This document shows positions 1 to 6,817 of a DNA stretch of 10,828 bases, one piece after another. Under the pieces are notes generated by a model. The model saw nothing but the letters and a program-made list of their open reading frames with translations. It was not told the DNA's origin and did not search any database. Position numbers and translations under genes: made by a program. Numbering within the stretch: position 1 is the stretch's first letter; the number at the start of each line of letters is the position of its first letter. The stretch is from Desulforamulus profundi (lineage in GTDB: Bacteria > Bacillota_B > Desulfotomaculia > Desulfotomaculales > Desulfotomaculaceae), in NCBI RefSeq assembly GCF_002607855.1, contig NZ_AWQQ01000007.1, forward strand, positions 55,323-66,150. The letters are read 5' to 3'.

Positions 1-1
1 C

Positions 2-2272
2 CCCCTTTATGCGGTCTGCGAGTTCCGGGAAGGGGTTTCCGAAGAACTGAAGGCGTCCTTGGAAGCGGCCCTGCAGCAAAGCGGACTGCTGGACGCCTGG
101 GTCAGCCAACAGGGGCTGGGGATTCTGAGTGCTGAGGCAGAAGAGGTATGGATCGCCCCCAACCCTCAATTCTTTGGCTATACCCTGGCGGATTACCTGT
201 ACCCTACGCCACCGGAGGACAGTTCTCTGCAAGCGGAAAGCATTGATGAAATTCTCCGTACCATTAGCCTCGGGGACTCCGGTGCGGACAACCCGGGTGC
301 CTCTGTTAGCGAGCAGGGCTATTTCCGCCTGGGAGCCCTTTGCGGCAAGGCGGCTCCCAAGAAACGGGCCGAATTTATCGGCAAAGAAACCAGGCACCGC
401 ACCCGGCTGGCCGAAATGGCCCGGCTGGAAACGCTGATGGAACAAGAGCAGCAAAGCATCGATGGCTGCACCCTTCAAATAGACCGGATTGAAGGTTCAC
501 TGAACAGACTGGCGTCGGAAAAATCCCTCTTCCCCGGCGGTGACGAATTGCAAGAAGCCTTCTCCAGACTGGCCCAGGCCAGGAGGGAAATGGAGTCCGC
601 CCTGGAAGAAGAAAGACAAAAGGTGGATCATTTCCGCCAGGCATCCCAGGCTTACCAGGAGACCACAGCGGAACTGCACAGGTTCATGCAGGGTTGGACA
701 ATCCCCAAACATACCGGGGGCCTCACCTTCGCCCGGGAACAACTTCAATCCTACCGCCAGCTTCTGGGCGAACTGCGTTCCCACTGGTCCAGCTACCGGA
801 TAAGCCTGGAAACCTTAGACCGAACTGCGGCGGGCTTGCTGGAGGCGGCAGGAAAGATCGAGGAGGAAACTGTTGAGCTGGAGTCCCTGCAGGAAACCCT
901 CCGGCACATCAACGCACAAATTGCGGCCTTTGAAAAAGCCCTCAAAGACCTGGGTATTGAGGACATCGACCGGCAACTGCGGGAACTGGAGCATGAAAGG
1001 GATTTATTAAAAAAAGGGATGGATTCCCTTGACAAAGAAATTCGTAAGCTGGAGAGAGAGCAGGGCATTGAGGAAAGCAAACTGTCCGGCGCCCAGGAAC
1101 TGTTGGCAGAAAAAGAAACTACCATAAAGCAAGCCAGGGAGGCCTGGCTTGCGGAATGGAACCGGCGATTGGTGGCGGAGTGGTCGGAAACCGAAGTTTC
1201 CGAAGAGCAGCTGCCCGGATTATACCGTGTGGTCCAGCAGGTCCTGCAAAAATACCGAGATGAGAAGTACATTCAAAAAAGCAAAGACGGCATTACCAAT
1301 GACCTGTTCCTGGCCTTCCAGGAATGCCGCGGCAACCTGCACTCCTACGGACCCGAGTTGGTGCTGGACGAGGAGCACCAGCGGAACCTGGTGCTGTTTA
1401 TGCGGGACCGGCATAATCCCCTGCCGCCCCATGCCCTGGTGCACGAACTGAAAACCACAGAGGAAGAGCAGCGCCTGCTTTTAAGCCAGAAGGACCGGGA
1501 ACTGTACGAGCAGATTATCATTCACAGTGTGGGGAAAGCCATCCGCTATAAAATCCTGCGGGCAGAGCAATGGGTGCAGCAAATGAACCGGCTGATGGAG
1601 CAGCGGGATACTTCCAGCGGCCTGCGCCTGCACCTCAAGTGGGAACCCAGGGCAGCCTCGAATGAGAAGGAACTGGACACTCTTCAGCTGGTCAATCTTT
1701 TGAAGAAAGACCCTCAAATGTTGAGAAATCAGGAAATCGAGCAGATGATTGAACACTTCCGCTCCCGCATCACCTGGGCCAAACAGGAGGCGGACCAGCA
1801 TGATACCCTGCGGCAGTGGATTTACCGGTTGCTGGATTATAGAGAGTGGTTCCGGTTTACTCTCTATTATGAAAAGGGAGAGCAGCCCCGCCGGGAATTA
1901 ACTGACAGCCGTTTTAATGCCTTAAGCGGCGGCGAAAAGGCCCTGTCCATGTACATCCCGTTGTTTGCCGCCACCTATTCACGCTATAATGACTGCCGGC
2001 CGGAAGCCCCGAAAATCATTTCTTTGGACGAAGCCTTCGCCGGCGTCGATGATGAAAACATGCGGGATATGTTCGGGCTGTTAACCCAACTGGATTTTGA
2101 CTACATGATGACCAGCCAGGTGCTGTGGGGTTGCTACGATACGGTACCAAAACTGTCCGTTTATGAAATCTACCGCCCGAAAGATGCCAAGTATGTGACC
2201 CTGATCCAGTATTACTGGAACGGGTTCCGGCGTATGCTTGTTGACGAAGGTATGGTGGAAGAAAATGCTTGA
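2..2272 (+). CDS. jetC: Wadjet type II SMC-like ATPase JetC, C-terminal part (5' end outside window)
   Basis: The open frame runs in from the left edge with no credible start, so only the last 756 residues of a protein usually near 1,350 aa are here. Residues about 130-380 are long charged heptad-rich coiled coil, as in SMC/SbcC/MukB arms. Near the end lie the ABC signature LSGGEKA (from base 1922) and the Walker B/D-loop stretch IISLDEAFAGVDD (from base 2015; catalytic Asp-Glu about residues 676-677), then the conserved tail with DFDYMMTSQ and LWGCYD. This matches the TIGR02680 family, the JetC of type II Wadjet. Walker A should be upstream of the window. Family knowledge: JetABC is a condensin-like loop extruder that recognises small circular plasmids so that JetD can cleave them. 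The stop overlaps the jetD start by 8 bases, which indicates translational coupling. No frameshift is seen. A TTG at base 59 lies inside the conserved sequence and is not a start. Confidence 0.88.
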   Translation, partial: PLYAVCEFREGVSEELKASLEAALQQSGLLDAWVSQQGLGILSAEAEEVWIAPNPQFFGYTLADYLYPTPPEDSSLQAESIDEILRTISLGDSGADNPGASVSEQGYFRLGALCGKAAPKKRAEFIGKETRHRTRLAEMARLETLMEQEQQSIDGCTLQIDRIEGSLNRLASEKSLFPGGDELQEAFSRLAQARREMESALEEERQKVDHFRQASQAYQETTAELHRFMQGWTIPKHTGGLTFAREQLQSYRQLLGELRSHWSSYRISLETLDRTAAGLLEAAGKIEEETVELESLQETLRHINAQIAAFEKALKDLGIEDIDRQLRELEHERDLLKKGMDSLDKEIRKLEREQGIEESKLSGAQELLAEKETTIKQAREAWLAEWNRRLVAEWSETEVSEEQLPGLYRVVQQVLQKYRDEKYIQKSKDGITNDLFLAFQECRGNLHSYGPELVLDEEHQRNLVLFMRDRHNPLPPHALVHELKTTEEEQRLLLSQKDRELYEQIIIHSVGKAIRYKILRAEQWVQQMNRLMEQRDTSSGLRLHLKWEPRAASNEKELDTLQLVNLLKKDPQMLRNQEIEQMIEHFRSRITWAKQEADQHDTLRQWIYRLLDYREWFRFTLYYEKGEQPRRELTDSRFNALSGGEKALSMYIPLFAATYSRYNDCRPEAPKIISLDEAFAGVDDENMRDMFGLLTQLDFDYMMTSQVLWGCYDTVPKLSVYEIYRPKDAKYVTLIQYYWNGFRRMLVDEGMVEENA

Positions 2273-3596
2273 TTATTTGCAACAGCCTTGTTTTGAGAGG
2301 CTGTTTACCCAGGCAAAGAAAAAAATCAAGTCTTTAAACGGCCTCCGGGGTGCGGTCATCCTGGATCACCTCTCCCCGGAGGACCAGGATCTGATCAGCG
2401 GTTTCCTGGGGAAAAACTGTTTGGGAAAAACGAAGGTAAAAATCCCTTTAACGGTAATGGATGAAGTTCTAAAAAACAGTCCCCTGGAGATGGGGCTCTG
2501 TCCTTTCCTGGAACTTTATTTTAGCGAAAAACTCCTTACGAACCGTGAGATTTCCGAAGTTGGGGAACGTCGTTGGGCAGAATTTTTTCAACGCCTAGAT
2601 CAGGAAGCCCAAACCTCGGTAACTCAGGTCTGGTTGACACAACTTTTTGAAGGGGCAGGGAGCGGTTACCGCACCCTGCTGGCCCGGTACCAGGAGAACC
2701 CGCAGACTGCCTTTGAAGAAGCTTACCTCTGCGTGAAAGCACTGGATTACCTGGCCACCCATCCCGGGCATAAAATTCGTATCCCTGTTTTTGCAGCAAC
2801 ATTAACCGGTGATCCCCATGCCCTGGATATGGAAAACTCGTTGGGGCGGCTGCTTTATTACGGCCTGCAGCACTTCTTGGGCAAATCGGAAACCGACTAC
2901 ACCGCTGAAGGAAAGCGAGCCCTATTCCGGGAGGTAGGTCTCCTGGACGACGATGTTTCATCCAGTGTAATTGTTGCCGGCCTACGCGTGTGCCCGGAGG
3001 ACCCGAGGTTTGCCGTTTTCAGCGGTGCAAATACCACTGGCAGTCCCTTGATCTTACCCCTGCGTTTCCTGGAAATGCCGACCCGCTGGCAGCCAGGTCA
3101 ACGGGTTTATATGGTGGAAAACCCGGCTGTATTCAGCACCATCCTGGATGCCTGCACCACCACTTCCCTCCCTCCAATCATCTGCGGCAGCGGCCAACCC
3201 AGTGTTGCGGCTCTCACCCTGTTGGACCAACTTGTCCAAGCGGGGTGTGTCATTCATTACAGTGGGGATTTTGATGTCAAGGGACTGGAAATTGCTACCC
3301 GCCTGGCACAGCGCTATAAGCAACATTTTCAACCCTGGTGTTATGACAGTGAAACTTATCTCGTGGTATCCAATGGCAAAACAATGTTTTCTAATCAACT
3401 AAGCGGTCTGAAACGGATTGATATTCCCTGGGACAAGCAATTGGTTGACAGGATGAAAGAAAGAAAGCTGTTTGTTTACCAGGAATCTTTTATAGAAAAG
3501 CTGGTGGGAAGTATTCAACCAACCATTTCGGCTACTATTGTCTTGGGTATTAATAAAATACATTTTCCACTTGCCCACTCCGCAATAATGGTTTAA
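2265..3596 (+). CDS. jetD: Wadjet type II nuclease subunit JetD (Toprim/DUF2399, TIGR02679-like)
   Basis: A 443-residue protein starting at ATG 2265. This start is preferred over an upstream TTG at 2238 because it gives the short 8-base overlap with jetC and has GGTGGAA just ahead of it. The N-terminal part (CFERLF, LNGLRGAVIL, then FLGKNCLGK) fits the arm region of TIGR02679 proteins. The C-terminal part is a Toprim fold: the metal-binding Glu in VENPAVF (about E285), ICGSGQPS, and the Asp pair in YSGDFDVKG (about D335/D337). Family knowledge: JetD is the metal-dependent endonuclease that cuts plasmid DNA once JetABC has halted on it. The family usually ends near the helix seen here as VYQESFIEKLVGSI. 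The roughly 25 following residues are not recognisable as family sequence and are encoded by DNA resembling an IS end, so the last few residues may have been replaced. Catalytic residues are present, so activity remains plausible. Confidence 0.85.
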   Translation: MLDYLQQPCFERLFTQAKKKIKSLNGLRGAVILDHLSPEDQDLISGFLGKNCLGKTKVKIPLTVMDEVLKNSPLEMGLCPFLELYFSEKLLTNREISEVGERRWAEFFQRLDQEAQTSVTQVWLTQLFEGAGSGYRTLLARYQENPQTAFEEAYLCVKALDYLATHPGHKIRIPVFAATLTGDPHALDMENSLGRLLYYGLQHFLGKSETDYTAEGKRALFREVGLLDDDVSSSVIVAGLRVCPEDPRFAVFSGANTTGSPLILPLRFLEMPTRWQPGQRVYMVENPAVFSTILDACTTTSLPPIICGSGQPSVAALTLLDQLVQAGCVIHYSGDFDVKGLEIATRLAQRYKQHFQPWCYDSETYLVVSNGKTMFSNQLSGLKRIDIPWDKQLVDRMKERKLFVYQESFIEKLVGSIQPTISATIVLGINKIHFPLAHSAIMV

Positions 3597-3644
3597 ACTC
3601 CCATCATTTGACCATTATCATTTCCTTTGTGCCCACCGCCCAAT
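3561..3644. repeat. imperfect direct repeat, possible insertion-sequence end remnant
   Basis: Bases 3561-3586 and 3619-3644 are copies at 58-base spacing that match at 18 of 26 positions without gaps; both share CATTT at the left, TGCCCAC in the middle and CAAT at the right. An inverted pair, ATAATGGT (3585-3592) and ACCATTAT (3611-3618), sits between them. Multiple degenerate repeats near an end are typical of IS21-family elements, but no transposase is left, so this identity is inference. The repeats straddle the 3' end of jetD and account for its odd tail. Confidence 0.4.
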
Positions 3645-3724
3645 GCTATTTTTAGTCTAACCAGCCCTTTAAGTCACTTAAGGCAGTGTCAATTTGTGGT
3701 TAAAAAAATTTAACAGGTTATAAG

Positions 3725-3753
3725 TTGATTATATCATAACATAGTTATATAAT
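3725..3753 (+). promoter_or_regulatory. sigma-A promoter of the arsR operon
   Basis: TTGATT (3725-3730) and a perfect TATAAT (3748-3753) are separated by exactly 17 bases, in an AT-rich stretch 43 bases upstream of the arsR start. Nothing else nearby is as good a match, and it points into arsR-acr3-radical SAM. Confidence 0.75.
3736..3748. promoter_or_regulatory. candidate ArsR operator palindrome
   Basis: The perfect palindrome ATAAC-ATA-GTTAT lies in the promoter spacer and reaches the first base of the -10 box. A repressor dimer here would block RNA polymerase, which fits autoregulation by the adjacent ArsR. ArsR/SmtB operators are usually longer AT-rich dyads, and flanking bases do not extend the symmetry, so the exact operator limits are inference. 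Confidence 0.5.
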
Positions 3754-3796
3754 AGTTTATCATATTTAAAAATTTAAATACATATGGTGGTGAGAA

Positions 3797-4168
3797 ATGG
3801 AACGGTTAGTCAATCTCTACAAGGCCCTGGGGGATGCCAATCGACTGAACATCTTGCAAATGCTATCCGGTCAGGAAATGAGCGTGTGTGAAATCATGCA
3901 CGGTTTAAGCCTCTCCCAACCGGCGGTATCACACCACTTAAAAATTTTACGGCAGGCGGATTTAGTAAAGAACACCAAGCACGGCAAACTGGTACTGTAC
4001 ACCCTCAATACCTGCGGTCTGAAACAAATTCACCCGCTGGTTGACAGTCACCTGGGGGAGTTACTCCGCTTTGCCGCCGCTGACGCCAAACCCTCGGCTT
4101 TGCGGGAAAACCCCAATTATTGCGAACTGATGGGCCTTAAAAAATCCATCTGTGAAAAAGATGAATAA
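3797..4168 (+). CDS. arsR: ArsR/SmtB-family arsenic-responsive repressor
   Basis: A 123-residue winged-helix regulator, normal length for the family. It opens with the usual LYKALGDANRLNIL dimerisation segment. The recognition helix is LSQPAVSHHLKIL (about residues 39-51), followed by the beta-wing around KHGKLVLYTL. In E. coli ArsR the metal helix reads ELCVCDLC; here it is EMSVCEIM, with only one cysteine (C31). Other cysteines are C73, C109 and C119; the last two, in NPNYCELMG and KKSICEKD, may complete the As(III) site in a rearranged C-terminal arrangement (inference). A GGTGGTGAG ribosome site precedes the ATG. It is the first gene of an operon, 15 bases ahead of the ACR3 exporter, and probably represses its own promoter until arsenite or antimonite binds. 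No lesion is visible. Confidence 0.9.
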   Translation: MERLVNLYKALGDANRLNILQMLSGQEMSVCEIMHGLSLSQPAVSHHLKILRQADLVKNTKHGKLVLYTLNTCGLKQIHPLVDSHLGELLRFAAADAKPSALRENPNYCELMGLKKSICEKDE

Positions 4169-4183
4169 GGAGGATTTTGTAAT

Positions 4184-5241
4184 ATGGCAGAAAAAAGACT
4201 GTCTACCCTGGATCGGTTTTTAACCCTGTGGATTTTCCTGGCAATGGCCATTGGGGTGGGGCTGGGCTATGTGTTCCCTGGCATTGCCGATTGGCTGAAC
4301 AGTATGTCTATCGGCACCACATCCATTCCCATTGCCATTGGCTTGATTGTGATGATGTACCCTCCCCTGGCGAAAGTGAAGTATGAAGAAATAGGCAAAG
4401 CTTTTCGTAACAGTAAAGTGATGGGTCTCTCCCTCATCCAAAACTGGATTATCGGCCCCACCCTGATGTTTATCCTGGCCCTGGCCTTCCTGCGGGATTA
4501 TCCTGATTATATGATTGGACTTATCTTAATTGGCCTAGCCGCTGCATTGCAATGGTTATTGTGTGGAACGATTTAGCCAAAGGGGACAATGAATATGCCG
4601 CCGCCCTGGTGGCTGTAAACTCTATTTTCCAAATGGTGTTCTATTCCATTTACGCCTACTTCTTTATCACCCTGGTGCCCGGATGGCTGGGCATGGAGTC
4701 CATTGAAGTACATGTTTCGATGGCTGAGGTGGCCAAGAGCGTACTGATTTACTTAGGCATTCCCTTTGCCGGAGGTATGTTGACCAGGGCTTGTCTCTTG
4801 CCCCGCAAGGGCAAGGAATGGTATGAAAAGGAATTTGTGCCCCGCATCAGCCCCCTGGCGTTAATTGCCCTGCTATTTACCATCGTGATTATGTTCTCCT
4901 TAAAGGGTAAATACATTGTGGAGCTGCCGATGGATGTGGTACGAATTTCTATACCGCTGTTGATTTACTTTACCATTATGTTTTTCTTGTCCTTCTTTAT
5001 GAGCAAGCAGAGCTGCATCAACTACGGTCAAAGCACCACCCTGGCCTTTACCGCTGCCAGCAACAACTTTGAGCTGGCCATTGCAGTGGCCATAGCCATA
5101 TTCGGCATCGAATCCGGTGCTGCCTTTGCGGCTGTTATCGGCCCCCTCATTGAGGTGCCGGTGATGATTGCCCTGGTGAATGTGGCCCTGGGCTTTAAGA
5201 AGAAATACTTCACCGCCGCCGGTGAGGTCAAATTATCATAG
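4184..5241 (+). pseudogene. acr3: ACR3-family arsenite efflux permease, broken by a one-base deletion
   Basis: Two abutting frames together make one ACR3 (BASS superfamily) transporter of about 352 residues, the normal length. The first frame starts at ATG 4184 after AAGGAGG and covers the first helices ([27 protein letters not shown]). It then leaves family sequence after LIGLA and stops at 4576. The second frame resumes as [13 protein letters not shown] and continues to 5241 through [20 protein letters not shown]. At 4538-4545 the DNA reads GCC GC TGC where the family has Ala-Arg-Cys (GLARCIAM), so one C of a CCC run appears missing at about 4540. The restored TGC would encode the conserved cysteine needed for arsenite transport (about residue 121). 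An intact gene would pump arsenite out across the membrane using the proton gradient. Whether this is real decay or a sequencing error cannot be told from the sequence. Confidence 0.85.
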
Positions 5242-5285
5242 CAAAAGACTGCGGGAAATATCCTAAATCTTGATCTGGTTGACTG

Positions 5286-5291
5286 AGGAGG
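5286..5291 (+). promoter_or_regulatory. ribosome binding site fixing the radical SAM start
   Basis: AGGAGG lies six bases before ATG 5298. This places the true start at 5298, although that ATG is now out of frame with the main body. No comparable site precedes the in-frame TTG at 5408. Confidence 0.7.
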
Positions 5292-5297
5292 CACGTC

Positions 5298-6481
5298 ATG
5301 AGCAAAATTAATATCCATTCTAAAGACAATCTGCCGGTGGCAAAAGAATTAAACTGAGCGATATCGGCCTGCTACCGGCAGACCCCAAAGCTTCCGAAGC
5401 CCTGCTGTTGCCCACCGAGGAGGGCTATAAAATCATCCCCCTGCGGCGGGACATTAAAAAACTGTATATCGAAGTAACCACTCTCTGCAACTTTGCCTGC
5501 ACCACCTGCATCCGCAACTCCTGGCAGGATGATATGGGTCAAATGGAGTGGGCCACCTTTGAGAAGCTACTGGCCCAGCTGAAGGAACTGCCGGAGCTGG
5601 AAACGGTGCATTTTGGCGGCTTTGGTGAACCCATGAGCCACCCCCGCATTTTTGATATGCTGCGGGCGGTGAAAGCCCTGGGACTGCGGGTGGAAATGAT
5701 TACCAACGGCTCCCTGCTGTCAACGGAGAATATTGAGAAGTTTATCAACCTGCCCTTAAACGCTATTTTTATTTCCCTGGACGGCCCCGATGAAGAAGAA
5801 TATAACCAAATCCGCCAGACGGACTTTGCCCCGGTGGTGGACAACATCAAAGCCTTAAACACCGCCAAAGAGGCGGCCAAAAGTAAACTGCCGGAGCTGG
5901 GTATTGAGTTTGTGGCCATGAAGAAAAATTTTCATAAGCTGACCAAGCTTATCCGCCTGTCGCTGGAGTTAAAGGCCCGTCAGGTTATTGTCACCAACGT
6001 ATTGCCCTATAACGAAGAAATGAAGGATGAAATCCTCTACGACCTGGACGACACTTGGTTAGACCACGGCAAGGACACCATCCTGGTGAATGTGCTGGCC
6101 AAGATGCCCTATATGAAAATCCGCACTGACCGCCAGTGCAAATTTGTGGAGGACAAAGCTGCCACCGTAACCTACCGGGGCGAGGTGGCTCCCTGCTATG
6201 CCCTGATGCACGCTTACCATTGTTACATTTACGGGCGCAAAAAGGAAATATACCCCTTTTATCTGGGCAACGTCAATGAATCCACCCTGGGCGACATCTG
6301 GACCGATTTGGCCTATGTCAATTTCCGCAGCAAGCTGAAAGATTTTAAGTTTCCCTCCTGCACCGACTGCAAATACGTAGACGGCTGCTCCTATACCGAC
6401 ACCAACGAATCGGACTGCTGGGGTAATAATCCCTCCTGTGCTGAGTGCCTATGGTCCCGGCGGCTCATTGTCTGCCCCTAG
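5298..6481 (+). CDS. radical SAM/SPASM protein of the tungsten-cofactor oxidoreductase maturase type, frameshifted near its start
   Basis: The main frame (357 codons from TTG 5408) has the radical SAM cluster TLCNFACTTC (CX3CX2C; C27, C31, C34), then GGFGEP and ITNGSLL SAM-binding features. A cysteine-rich SPASM region follows (APCYALM; SCTDCKYVDGC; CWGNNPSCAECLW; final CP), likely holding extra Fe-S clusters. The CIRNSW and CAECLW signatures match the maturases found beside tungsten-containing aldehyde:ferredoxin oxidoreductases; their exact reaction is not settled. The natural start is ATG 5298. That frame reads MSKINIHSKDNLPV and then stops at 5357. Restoring one G in a run at about 5338-5340 (GTGGC to GTGGGC) joins it to GGKRIKLSDIGLLPADPK in the main frame. 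It lies 56 bases after acr3 and no oxidoreductase gene is in the window, so its substrate here is unknown. An arsenic-linked role is possible but unproven. Confidence 0.75.
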
Positions 6482-6626
6482 AGGATAGATTTATACGCAA
6501 AAGAGGAACCCCTTTGCTTGCAAGGTGTTCCTCCACCTCAACACTTTCCATGTCGCAGCAGCCTTTTTTAGGTTTCTTGAACAATCCCACGAGACCTCCC
6601 AGCCCCGACTTTTCTTTGTCGCTCAC
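6465..6626 (-). CDS. small double-cysteine protein (53 aa), unknown function
   Basis: A minus-strand frame starts at GTG 6626 after a strong AAGGAGGAG site and ends with TGA at 6465. It reads MSDKEKSGLGGLVGLF, then KKPKKGCCDMESVEVEE, and continues to a basic tail. The vicinal Cys-Cys (C23/C24) after a lysine cluster, followed by an acidic patch, suggests thiol-metal or arsenic binding (inference). I do not recognise a named family. It starts 14 bases after the stop of the permease remnant, so the two were probably one operon. Its last 17 bases overlap the convergent 3' end of the radical SAM gene. The tail after VEVEE coincides with a hairpin and may be non-original sequence. Confidence 0.5.
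   Translation of the reverse strand: MSDKEKSGLGGLVGLFKKPKKGCCDMESVEVEEHLASKGVPLLRINLSSRGRQ
6504..6532. terminator. hairpin just downstream of the radical SAM gene
   Basis: AGGAAC-C-CCTT pairs with AAGG-T-GTTCCT around a 7-base loop (10 pairs, one mismatch), 22 bases after the plus-strand stop. There is no T run on the plus side. On the minus strand the stem is followed by CTTTTG. It may end either convergent transcript, but it lies inside the small minus-strand gene, so this is weak. Confidence 0.3.
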
Positions 6627-6640
6627 AGCCACTCCTCCTT

Positions 6641-6772
6641 TTAAATAACTAACTCAAATACATAACCGGCCAGCATGGCCACAATAACAATGGTTAGCAC
6701 AAAGGCCACTACTCATCACCGCCCCCAGTCTCATGCCTTTACTCAACTTAGCTTAACAATATCCTTTAAACT
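6641..6772 (-). pseudogene. 3' remnant of a membrane permease (COG0701-like)
   Basis: Minus-strand bases 6709-6641 encode VAFVLTIVIVAMLAGYVFEL plus two residues and a stop: a hydrophobic helix with the AMLAGYVF ending typical of the last segment of COG0701 permeases, a group that includes organoarsenical exporters (ArsP). Just upstream, other frames give KGMRLGAVMS and SLKDIVKLS, which read as the preceding part of the same protein separated by frameshifts. The rest is absent, because RNase J ends at 6818. The gene was therefore probably deleted from its 5' side, leaving about 40 codons. Family assignment is from the short tail only. Confidence 0.45.
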
Positions 6773-6817
6773 CAAAAAACCGATCCCGATTAAGGGGCAA
6801 TTCTTGATTTTATAACC

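Noticed and set aside
793..1272. 159-codon minus-strand frame inside jetC
   Set aside because: It is antisense to the conserved coiled-coil coding frame, is Ser-rich low-complexity, and has no family features.
2536..2961. 141-codon minus-strand frame inside jetD
   Set aside because: Antisense shadow of a recognised gene with no ribosome site or motifs.
3561..3644. CRISPR array
   Set aside because: Only two degenerate copies, 18 of 26 matching, with no further repeats or cas genes.
4552..4576. Programmed frameshift in acr3
   Set aside because: No slippery heptamer or downstream structure was evident, and the family is not known to use recoding; a simple one-base loss explains it better.
6445..6648. 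67-codon plus-strand frame after the radical SAM gene
   Set aside because: It overlaps the SAM gene end and is antisense to the better supported Cys-Cys small protein with its AAGGAGGAG site.
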